This document shows, piece after piece, positions 1 to 8,995 of a stretch of DNA of 64,000 nucleotides; position 1 is the stretch's first letter, and every line of letters starts with the position of its first letter. The stretch spans positions 1,537,321 to 1,601,320 of the forward strand of contig OY747713.1 in assembly GCA_963556495.2 (NCBI GenBank), given 5' to 3'. A program made the translations under genes and the position numbers. This DNA is from Valencia hispanica (taxonomy: Eukaryota > Chordata > Actinopteri > Cyprinodontiformes > Valenciidae). Under the pieces are notes generated by a model. It was not told where the DNA came from. It searched no databases and worked only from the letters and a program-made list of their open reading frames with translations.

Positions 1-202
1 ATGCAACCAGGTTATTTTAAGTTTTTTATTTTATATTTTTCCCCTTCAAAGGTTTGAGTTTGTTTTTCAATAGCATTGTAGAGGTTATAGGTCACATTAA
101 AGGTGGAAAAAGTTGTGAAATTATTTATCTTGATGTAATTTATTTAAATGACAAAAACCTGCCATTTGAACAGGGGTGTGTAGACTTTTTATATCCACTG
201 TA
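1..202. mobile_element. Terminal fragment of a Tc1-like element (A)
   Basis: The segment ends in CCACTGTA, and its reverse complement begins TACAGTGGATATAAAAAGTC. From memory of teleost repeats, this resembles the terminal inverted repeat of a common fish Tc1-like transposon. Only one end is present because the window starts inside the element. No transposase is visible. About 20 bp separate it from the next Tc1 element, so two Tc1 insertions lie side by side. Confidence 0.6.
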
Positions 203-222
203 TGACCAAAGCCTGTTATCTA

Positions 223-1640
223 CAGGTCGTCTCAAAAAATTAGCATATTGTGATAAAGTTCATTCTTTTCCATAATGTAATGATAAAAATTAAACTTTCA
301 TATATTTTAGATTCATTGCACACCAACTGAAATATTTCAGGTCTTTTATTGTTTTAAAACTGGTGATTTTGGCATACAGCTCATGAAAACCCACAATTCC
401 TATCTCAAAAAATTAGCATATTTCATCCGACCAATAAAAGAAAAGTGTTTTTAATATAAAAAAAGTCAACCTTCAAATAATTATGTTCAGTTATGCACTC
501 AATACTTGGTGGGGAATCCTTTTGCAGAAATGGCTGCTTCAATGCGGCGTGGCATGGAGGCAATCAGCCTGTGGCACTGCTGAGGTGTTATGGAGGCCCA
601 GGATGCTTCGATAGCGGCCTTAAGCTCATCCAGAGTGTTGGGTCTTGCGTCTCTCAACTTCCTCTTCACAATATCCCACAGATTCTCTATGGGGTTCAGG
701 TCAGGAGAGTTGGCAGGCCAATGGAGCACAGTAATACCATGGCCAGTAAATCATTTACCAGTGGTTTTGGCACTGTGAGCAGGTGCCAAGTCGTCTTCAT
801 CTCCATAAAGCTTTTCAGCAGATGGCAGCATGAAGTGCTCCAAAATCTCCTGATAGCTAGCTGCATTGACCCTGCCCTTGATAAAACACAGTGGACCAAC
901 ACCAGCAGCTGACATGGCGCCCCAGACCATCACTGACTGTGGGTACTTGACACTGGACTTCAGGCATTTTGGCATTTCCTTCTCCCCAATCTTCCTCCAG
1001 ACTCTGGCACCTTGATTTCCGAATGACATGCAAAACTTGCTTTCATCCTAAAAAAGTACTTTGGACCACTGAGCAACAGTCCAGTGCTGCTTCTCTGTAG
1101 CCCAGGTCAGGCGCTTCTGCCGCTGTTTCTGGTTCAAAAGTGGCTTGACCTGGGGAATGCGGCGCCTGTAGCCCATTTCCTGCACACGCCTGTGCACGGT
1201 AGCTCTGGATGTTTCTACTCCAGACTCAGTCCACTGCTTCCGCAGGTCCCCCAAGGTCTGGAATCGGTCCTTCTCCACAATCTTCCTCAGGGTCCGGTCA
1301 CCTCTTCTCGTTGTGCAGCGTTTTCTGCCACACTTTTTCCTTCCCACAGACTTCCCACTGAGGTGCCTTGATACAGCACTCTGGGAACAGCCTATTGGTT
1401 CAGAAATGTCTTTCTGTGTCTTACCCTCTTGCTTGAGGGTGTCAATGATGACCTTCTGGGCAGCAGTCAGGTCGGCAGTCTTACCCATGATTACGGTTTT
1501 GAGTAATGAACCAGGCTGGGAGTTTTTAAAAGCCTCAGGAATCTTTTGCAGGTGTTTAGAGTTAATTAGTTGATTCAGATGATTAGGTTAATAGCTCGTT
1601 TAGAGAACCTTTTCATGATATGCTAATATGATATGACCTG
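223..1640 (-). mobile_element. Tc1-like DNA transposon (B), near full length
   Basis: The two ends are inverted copies: the left reads CAGGTCGTCTCAAAAAATTA and the right, read on the minus strand, CAGGTCATATCATATTAGCA. Both are followed inward by GCATAT-type sequence. The element is flanked by TA on both sides (221-222 and 1641-1642), the Tc1/mariner target duplication. At about 1.4 kb it has typical Tc1 length. It carries a broken transposase on the minus strand. It seems to have inserted at the edge of the left arm of the foldback repeat, which resumes at about 1643. Confidence 0.85.
499..1488 (-). pseudogene. Tc1-like transposase, two in-frame stops
   Basis: One reading frame runs from MGKTADLTAAQK at 1488 to AISAKGFPTKY near 499. 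That is about 330 codons, the usual Tc1 transposase size. The N-terminal part holds paired helix-turn-helix DNA-binding regions (SQSAVSRHLSGK is visible), followed by a basic GRKKCGRKR stretch. The DDE catalytic region includes DESKF after the first stop, an APAHSA segment, and SPDLNPIENLW, which carries the final glutamate. Two nonsense codons interrupt the frame, a TAG near 1047-1045 just before DESKF and a TGA near 750-748, so no full enzyme can be made. With terminal repeats still recognisable, the copy looks like a moderately recent dead element. Confidence 0.85.
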
Positions 1641-1642
1641 TA

Positions 1643-1767
1643 TATGGGAGTTCATTTCTCATATTTTCATGCTTCATTTTTTAGGTCACAAACTAAATGT
1701 TTAGTCAAGAAGCCAAATTTATATTTAGGATACTATATATTTAGCTAGGAAGCTACAGTATATATAT
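1643..1767 (+). repeat. Foldback repeat, left part (copy split by ERV)
   Basis: The text after the Tc1 element (GGGAGTTCATTTCTCATATT) resembles the inner left arm of the complete foldback element at 41424-42035. It is followed by the ATTTAG-type core, with phrases such as CTAAATGTTTAG and TATATTTAGCTAGGAAGCT. The same type of sequence resumes at 13131, beyond the retrovirus and a Tc1 element. I infer that both inserted into this repeat. Confidence 0.6.
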
Positions 1768-2315
1768 TGTTGTATTCTACTTTTTTGGGGCTATTTTTTA
1801 TTATGCAGTACATATGTTTTAACTATATCTTTAGTAAGCGTTTAGAAGTAATAGGCCTGTTTATATTATTCAGGGTAGTAAAACATGACTCTTTACCAGT
1901 ATTTTATGGGGTTAAGGTTTTAAGTAAATAAACTCTTGGGTAAAGATATGAACTGAAAGCAGGGAGGATCGGTTATAACTCTAGTTCATGGTACGGCTAT
2001 AAAACCAGGTCAGGAGAAAATGTATGATCTGTCAAGATGTAGAAGGAGGAGAGAGGAGTCATGTGATATGTTCTTTGTTCTTCTGTAATAAAAATGGTAC
2101 ACCCTTGTAGAGAAGCGAGTCAGATCTTTTCTGGCTCCCATCTGCAGGTGCGTCCACTGTGAAACAGATATCTGTTTGTGTGTGTTGTTTTACTCTCTGT
2201 CTCTCAGTTCTAGGTCTTATTTTGAAGCAGTTCCCGCCGGGGTTTTGGAGTTCGGCGCCCCCACCTCTCTGAGTAGAAAGTGAGTTGCAGAGCATATTAT
2301 GGTAGGAAGCCGACA
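1768..2315 (+). repeat. 5' LTR of the ERV
   Basis: It starts TGTTGTATTC and ends near CCGACA, and it matches 10946-11492 almost base for base. A TATA box (TATAAAA) lies at 1998-2004 and a polyadenylation signal (AATAAA) at 2087-2092. U3 is therefore about 255 bp and R is short, followed by a U5 of about 200 bp. The differences I could see from the 3' copy number about five: one near 2086, two around 2195, one near 2212 and one near 2295. Confidence 0.92.
1998..2092 (+). promoter_or_regulatory. LTR TATA box and poly(A) signal
   Basis: TATAAAA at 1998-2004 is followed 83 bases later by AATAAA at 2087-2092. Transcription would be expected to start about 25-30 bases after the TATA box. The same pair occurs in the 3' LTR at 11176-11182 and 11265-11270, where it would end transcripts. 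Confidence 0.75.
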
Positions 2316-2318
2316 AAA

Positions 2319-2337
2319 TGGTGGAGAATGCGGGCAT
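2319..2337 (+). other. Primer binding site, tRNA-Ala type
   Basis: TGGTGGAGAATGCGGGCAT starts four bases after the LTR. It is complementary to the 3' end expected for a vertebrate tRNA-Ala (AGC family, ending in ATTCTCCACCA). The position just inside the 5' LTR and the leading TGG are what a retroviral primer site requires. The tRNA match is from memory of the tRNA sequence. Confidence 0.75.
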
Positions 2338-4110
2338 TAATTTGGTTTTGAGTTTTCTCAGGGCTGGGAGAGATTGAGTGTGAGTAATGAGTGTGGCATA
2401 ACTGATTGATACATGTGTTTGTGACATTATAGTAATTTTGTGTTTTTTCTTTGAGTTCAACAGAGAATCGGAGAGCGACTGGATTGATCCTTGCTAATCA
2501 ACACCCGGGTGGTTTTGTATCAATCTGGAAAAGCGCTAACACCAAATTAATAGGTATTGATCGATTTAAGCGTTCTCCATTTAATGTTGACGTGTTGTTC
2601 TTTCGGTTGAGGGCCGACCAAAGTGCGGACCAGAGCTTGAGGGTTGGCCGCCTCGCCTCCGATAGGACGCTGTCGGAATTCTGTGTGGGCCTGTGTGCTC
2701 TCTGTGTCGAGACGGATTCCCTTGGAGAGGCCGGCGTATCTTCCAAAAGCACGTTTGAGCCACGTGAATTGGATTGTGTTTAAAGGTCCAGCTATAGGTG
2801 GCTCCGGTAGAGGTTAGTGTTTGATGAAATTGTAAAATTGTTGTACTTTCTTTCTTTCTAGTGTGACTGTGTGTGTGATTGGAGAAAGTGGAGGTAACGG
2901 AAAAGAGCTACCAAGTGGCTCTGTGCACACCGGCCTCATATAAACTTCTCATTTAGGGGAACTAACCGACTGAATCTAAAACCATAATTCCTCTGCGAAT
3001 CTTAAACGCCTAGACAATGCCCGCGCTTCTTGTATAGACAATAAGCGTAGAAGCTTGACATTGTAGAGGAATAAGGGAATATCATTTTCAGTCAGCTAAA
3101 GTACCACCATAAGCTAGCTTACGGCTAACATACAGTTTGGATGAGTCTCGCCTGGAATAAAGGCGTTCAACCTTGTGCAACTACGTAAACACGTCTAAAG
3201 CATTGTCTAACACATATATATAGGACTGTTATTATGGATAACTGGTAGTAAACTCTTTAGAATATATATAAAAGAACTTTTTTTATGGTAACGGAGCGGT
3301 CACGTTTGGTTTCCGGTTGAGCTAGGTTGCTCATGATGACAGCTAATCTCTGGTAGCTTAGCTTCCGAACTGTATTTATTTGGCTCGGTTAAACAGTCTT
3401 TCGAGTATTGATGGCGAAGTGTGGTTTTGTTGGAGGCATTTTGTTCTTGTCTTTGGTTGGTTTACTTATGAGTACGGTTTGTTAAGTTTAGCATCGTAGT
3501 GAAGAATTAGCCATCTGTGCACCGGCGTATTCATTCCGCGGTGTGACCCGGAAGTTTTATTGGGCCGGACTTTGATCTGTCAGTCCGGCTGAGTTTTTTT
3601 TTTTGAGCAAACTGTTGACGATTTTGTGTTGCAAAGCGAGTTTTAAATGTATTTCTTTCGGTATATGTTTTAATGATAAATAAAAATTGCTTTATATTGG
3701 GAGAATTCTATTTCTTCGTGTGTTTCGCCGAAGTGCGCGTCCCGGGTTTTGGCGCAGGCCGGACTCTATTAGGAATTCTTTGATTTTTAGACGAAACGGC
3801 AATAATCTCCGTATATAAATAAATTAATGATAGGATAAACAGTGCGTTATAAACCTTTTTAGCTTTCCTTCGTTTCGGCTTTGCCTAAAACATTATTAAG
3901 GTTAATGTTGCATGACAAAATAATACATAAACCCCTTCACTATAAAAAGAAATAAATGAAAATTAAATAAATAAAAACTGTGCCTGCCTTTACTGTTAAC
4001 TGCATTAATATTGGGATAAATTTGGGCCTACGAATTGATAGTTTATCAATTAAAATAAATAATTTATAGAGTTAATACAAATAACCTACTTTGTTAAATT
4101 TTAATCCATT
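2338..4110 (+). other. Long ERV leader without a recognised gene
   Basis: This is about 1.8 kb between the primer site and the first gag-like codon. It has an open stretch of 110 codons at 2451-2783 with no family I recognise, and many stops elsewhere. A leader of this length would usually hold the packaging signal and a splice donor for env. I cannot point to either with confidence. Confidence 0.6.
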
Positions 4111-5414
4111 TTGGATTTTTGTTACGAATTTTCAATGGCAGCCGAATATAAATTACTTCCTGCTCCACAGGGACAAGAGTGGCGCACTTTAGATGCCCAA
4201 TTGTTAGTATACATTTCTAAATTATATTCTGTTTTAGTTGATAAGCCCGGTAAAAAAGATAAAAACCAGTTCCAGGGCCTTATGACGGCCATGTGGGCTC
4301 GTCATGGTGCCCGAGGGGATGAGAAAAGGAGTCTTTCACAAATGTGTTTTGAGGAAGGAAAACGTTTTGCAGATAAAGCTAAAACAGCAAAGAGCATCAC
4401 TGGTGCTAAAATGAGACACTGATTGTTAGACACATAGAAAATGTGGAAAACATGGGGTTTAACAGGACAGGGTATTGATCATTTGTGTGTTACTGCAGAA
4501 AATAGTTTTTCGGCAGACCATGTTCCTCCTCCATATCAACCTATGTACCCCATATTGACGACCTCTGGTCAAACACATATTTCATGGGGCTTGGAGACAG
4601 ACAATGGCCAGATTGTACTTCAAAACACGCAGGGTGACGCACAGAGTTCACCATCTCCTTGTGAGCCACCCCCGGTGGGCATTACTCCCCGCCTTCCTTC
4701 AAGCAGTGCAGTGTTGCACTGGAGTGGCCTCCCACAGAGGTCTGTAGCCCATGAACCATTGACTAATAAACCACAGGGTGATCTAAAGGTAAAAGATGAT
4801 GGACAAGATTATAAATTGCGTTTTGAAGTCACCGGTAAAGGGATTGTAGAACACACTGGGGAGGAAAAGCGACAGCTACTAAAATTAGTTAGCAACAAAG
4901 TAGAACAGGACACCGATAAATTGTTCTTGGCGTATAATGCTAAATTGATGGACGAGATGGAGCAGCACGAACACAGGTTAACTAAAGTTCAGCGACAGAT
5001 GGATGAGGTGCTGCAGGATCAGGAAAGATTAGCATCTGTGGTAAGGGGGCAAGCTGCAGACCTTTCAGGGAGTGCCAGCCCCAGTCAACGTGATGAATGT
5101 GCAGCAGTTGTACAGGTCGACAATATGCAGAGTTTGGTGGACAAGGGGAGTCAGGGGCCATTTAAGAATACCAGATCTAAGTTGCCACTGGGGGCATGTG
5201 GGGGCCCTGATTTAATGCTTCCTTTAGTGGGAGCATCGGATGGTTCAGTAATTTACAAACCATGGAAGATGGCTGACATATCTGCCATCATTCTGCAACT
5301 CCCTGCTTTGACTGGTGGAGGAAACTGATGGATAAATAAATTAAATCAGCTGACTTCAGGGCAAACCCTAGCGGTGGGAGATTGGAAAGCCATTATGGGT
5401 AGAATGTTGACACT
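4111..5414 (+). pseudogene. gag: ERV gag, matrix to N-terminal capsid only
   Basis: Gag is the structural polyprotein that assembles the particle. The frame starts at 4111, with a second methionine at 4135 in MAAEYKLL that may be the real start. It is broken by two close in-frame stops at 4420-4437. It then runs 4441-5328 with a PPPY late-domain motif (residues 29-32 of that segment), a proline-rich region, a predicted helical/coiled segment rich in E, K and Q, and a capsid-like start (VIYKPWKMADISAI). A third stop sits at 5326-5328. The same frame continues in capsid-like sequence to about 5414 and then passes directly into reverse transcriptase. The rest of capsid, all of nucleocapsid with its zinc knuckle, and protease are missing. 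The copy cannot make a functional Gag. Confidence 0.8.
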
Positions 5415-8036
5415 GACTCCTGATTTAAAATGGTTTACCTGCATAGATTTGGCTAATGCATTTTTCTGTTTACCGCTCCATCCTTCTGTCAGGGATATTT
5501 TTTCATTTACATTCAGGGGCAGGAAGCTACGTTATAGTAGGCTTCCGCAGGGCTTTGCTTTATCTCCAGGTATTTTTAATCAGGTGTTGAAGCAGTCATT
5601 AAGCACTGTACAGCTCCCTCCAGGCTGTGTACTGACCCAATATGTGGACGATTTACTTTTAGCATCCCCTACTGTTGAAACGTGCATAGCAGCGACTCTA
5701 GTTGTGTTGCAACATTTGGGAAAAGAGGGATTCAAAGTCTCCCGCGATAAGCTTCAGTTGGTCAGGCAGGAAGTCCAGTTCCTGGGGCGAAGGGTGACCG
5801 CTCAAGGGGCTGGACTGACTGACACCCACAAGAATGCTATTTTGGCCCATTCTAAACCTCTCACTGTTAAATCAATGCTGTCATTTCTGGGACTGACAAA
5901 TTTTTCCAGACATTATGTGCCTAATTACACAAACCTTACCACACCACTCAGGGCTCTTGTAAATGCTCATGGTATGAAAAATCTGCATGCTAAATTAGAA
6001 TGGGACATACCAGCTGAGGAGGCATTTATTAAGTTGAAACAGGCTCTAGCACAAGCAGCTGATTTAGCCACTCCTGACTATACATGTCCATTTTTTCTTA
6101 ACACATCAGAAACAGATGGGGTGGTTAATGGGATTTTGTTTCAGAAAAAAGGTGGTCAGAGACACATTCTTATGTATCTTAGCATAAAGCTGCAAGCTAT
6201 TGAAATGAGACAGCCGCCTTGCACGAGACATGCAGCAGGAATTGCACATCTAGTGGAAAAAACATCACACATTGTCAGGGGTTATCCACTTAATATTTTG
6301 ACATCTCATGGAGTCATGGCATTGGTTAATTCTGAGACATTTACTCTTTCTACTTTGCGTCAGCAGCGGATTAGCAGAGTTTTGGAGGCACCAAACATTA
6401 TTTTTACGCATGAAGGAATAAACATGGCTGACCAAATCACCACCTCTGGGGAGCAGCATGACTGTGTCAGGCTGAATTCTGTTGCTCAAAAAATACGTCC
6501 TGATTTACGGTCTGATCCCTTACCTACAGGTTTTGTGCTCTATACAGATGGTTGTTGTTTTAGAGATGGACAGGGGCAGTTGAGATCAGGTTTTGCAGTT
6601 GTTGAGCAAAATGGGGATTCACTACAGACTGTCGTTTCAGGGAAGCTGGACGGCAAGCAGAGCGCACAGCGTGCTGAGATAAGGGCTCTTATTGAAGCAT
6701 GCAAATGGGGAAGAGATAAAGACGTCACGATTTACACTGATTCGAACTACGGGTTTTCTGTTATACATTATTAATTACCACAGTGGAAGAGAGCAGGTTT
6801 TGTTACTGCTACTGGTAAGCCTGTACACCATCATGCAGATATTATGGAGCTTTTGGATGTTGTACAGTTACCAGCTAACCTCGCTGTTCTTAAGTGTAAG
6901 GGTCACAGCAAGGCTGACACTGTTGACGCGTGGGGAAATAGGGCAGCAGATTTGGCGGCGAAAGGAGCAGCAGGTTACCTGTCACATGTCCACACGCAGC
7001 TGATTGTCACGTCAGCACAGGAAATGTCAGACAGTTTTGCTGAGGAAGTGAAGTTGGCACAGCAGGCTGCTGCGTCGCAGGAGATAACTGTGTGGAAGGA
7101 TAGAGGTGCGATTTTTTTCTGATGGCTTTTGGCGTGGGCCTGATGGCCGTTTGGTTTTACCTGCCGCGTTAAAACCCACCCTTTTTCAGGAGGCTCATGG
7201 TGCGGCACATGTGTCATACACTCAGATGAAACGTAATCTTTGTTTTTGGTGGCATCCCTTCCTGCCACATTTAATTAAGCGTTTTTTGAGTGAATGTGTG
7301 GTGTGTGGTCAATTTAATCCTAAGCCTACTATCAAGCCAGAAATGGGCACCTTCCAGGACTTGTGCAGGCCTGGCGAGGAGGTCGTTATCGATTATACAG
7401 ATATGGTGACCCCTGTTAGAGGTTTCCGTTACCTGTTAGTGATGATTGATCCACTGACCTCGTGGGTTTCAGCTTTTCCTGCTAGACGGGAGGATGCTCA
7501 GACAGTGGTGAAATCTTTGATTAACCACTGGATTCCGTGCCATGGCTTTCCGACTAGGATCAGGTCTGACAATGGCACACATTTTAAAAATAAACATCTC
7601 CGACAGGTTGAGGAACAGATGGGAATAACCCACAAGTTCGGCACTGTTTACCATCCGCAATCCCAGGGCGTCATCGAGCAGTCTTATTCAACTTTAAAGT
7701 TAAGGCTGGCAGAGAACCACAGGTTTCACCGCACCCTGACCCGGACCCTCGCAGTGATCATCAGCAGCTGAAGGGCCTCGTCTCCTCCTTCCTTCCGGCT
7801 CCCCGTGACGTGCAGGGACCTGCGGTGTCTCTTTCCGAGGCTGGGCGTGTTTGGCTAAGGGTGTATAAAAGAAAGTGGCAGGAGCCAAGGTGGTCTGGCC
7901 CGTTCCAGGTTGCTGCTCGTACAACCCATGCTGTCCAGCTGCGGGGAAAGGGTTCTACTTGGTTTCACTGGTCTCAGTGTGCTCCGGCCCCTGACCCCCC
8001 TCCTGTCCCTCATGCTGCAGCAGCTCTCTGCTGACC
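5415..8036 (+). pseudogene. pol: ERV pol: RT, RNase H and integrase remains
   Basis: Pol copies the viral RNA and integrates the DNA. The RT begins inside the fingers domain (LKWFTCIDLANAFF) and keeps the catalytic YVDD at 5641-5652. RNase H follows with YTDG (aspartate codon 6547-6549), the QRAEIRAL region and TDSNYG. A stop at 6772-6774 interrupts it, and the same frame goes on to GHSKADT and the GNRAADLA end. The frame breaks at a T run near 7111-7117. Integrase then runs 7106-7771 with an HHCC-type zinc region, the first aspartate in VIDYTD, the second in RSDNGTHF, and the glutamate in QGVIEQ. After that a second deletion and frame change lead to a C-terminal domain piece (WSGPFQV) at about 7810-8034. 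Protease and the RT N-terminus are absent. Confidence 0.88.
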
Positions 8037-8165
8037 TGGGAGAATCTCTTTGCAGTGGGTGGTGTCGGTTCTGACTAGGCGGTGTCGACTGCCGAAGCCA
8101 GGAGGCGGGGCCTGACCCACCCAGAAGATTGGTTGAAGTTGCTGTAATCATCCAGTGTAATCTAT

Positions 8166-8594
8166 ATGTGCAAAAAATTGGGCGAGATAAGCAATTTGGA
8201 CTTGCTTTTCTCGAAGAGGGATTATACCGAAGAGAAAATATCGCAAGAAATCAAACACATTTCACAGCAGGTTTTGACCACCTCACAATCGGTGGGGGAA
8301 GCTATTGGAGGCGGGGCCTGTCTGTGCATTTGTGTTTATTGGGGGAAATGTTCAGTTAATGAAGTAACTGTCATTTCAGTGAGGGCGATCTGCATAAAAG
8401 ACAGTAACATTGGGAAAAATAAAGAGTCCACTGTACTGAATCATTTCATCACTCTGGTAGCCGCCTGCTGCCAGAGAAATAAACAAGAGCGAAGACTAGA
8501 GAACAAAATAATAAAGACTGAATACTTATTAATCATTTTTCTTGTATTTTACAGGTTGTTTAACCAATTTTTATTTACAGGTGCAGATTGTTAG
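8166..8594 (+). CDS. 142-codon ORF between pol and env, unknown
   Basis: This open frame lies between the end of integrase and env, where complex retroviruses can carry accessory genes. The predicted product has a charged, helical N-terminal third (about residues 1-47), then a cysteine-rich hydrophobic stretch (GGGACLCICVYWGKC, residues 48-62), a charged middle with KQERR, and a hydrophobic C-terminal segment (YLLIIFLVFYRLF). I recognise no family. It could be an accessory gene, a decayed leader of an older env, or a chance ORF, since the region is AT-rich and has no codon evidence. Candidate splice acceptors (pyrimidine-rich tracts ending in ACAG or GTAG) fall near 8552, 8580 and 8794, which would suit an env message. 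Confidence 0.3.
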   Translation: MCKKLGEISNLDLLFSKRDYTEEKISQEIKHISQQVLTTSQSVGEAIGGGACLCICVYWGKCSVNEVTVISVRAICIKDSNIGKNKESTVLNHFITLVAACCQRNKQERRLENKIIKTEYLLIIFLVFYRLFNQFLFTGADC

Positions 8595-8995
8595 ACACTG
8601 CCTAAGAGGGTGTCAAAGAATTTTTAAGTAGTTAATTTGTAGGATTTTTTCTTAATATTCAGTTTTTACGGTTTCATAAAACTTTTTAGTAATAAGCTAA
8701 AATATTTTAAGGGGTGTTTAAAGTATAATCAGGTTGACTGACTACTAATTTTTGTTTTACTTATTCTTTTTTCATTATGATGTGGTTTTTGTAGGATGCT
8801 TTTGGGGTTGGTGACAATTGCTAGAGTTTGCTTTTTACTAAAAGAATATTGAGAATTAGGTTAAAACATAAAAAACAATAATAATAAATTAGAAAAAAAA
8901 TATTGCTTAAAGGTAAAGAAAAAAAACAAACACAAAAAACAGACACCCTTCTTTTTTGGATAAAATAAACATAGGATCACACCACAGACAGAAAT

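Noticed and set aside
493..912. 139-codon plus-strand frame over Tc1 element B
   Set aside because: It is the shadow of the minus-strand transposase.
4421..8599. The shared 13-mer GATTGTTAGACAC at 4421 and 8587 as a splice or recombination signal
   Set aside because: A 13-base match in a 10-kb region is expected by chance, and the contexts do not otherwise match.
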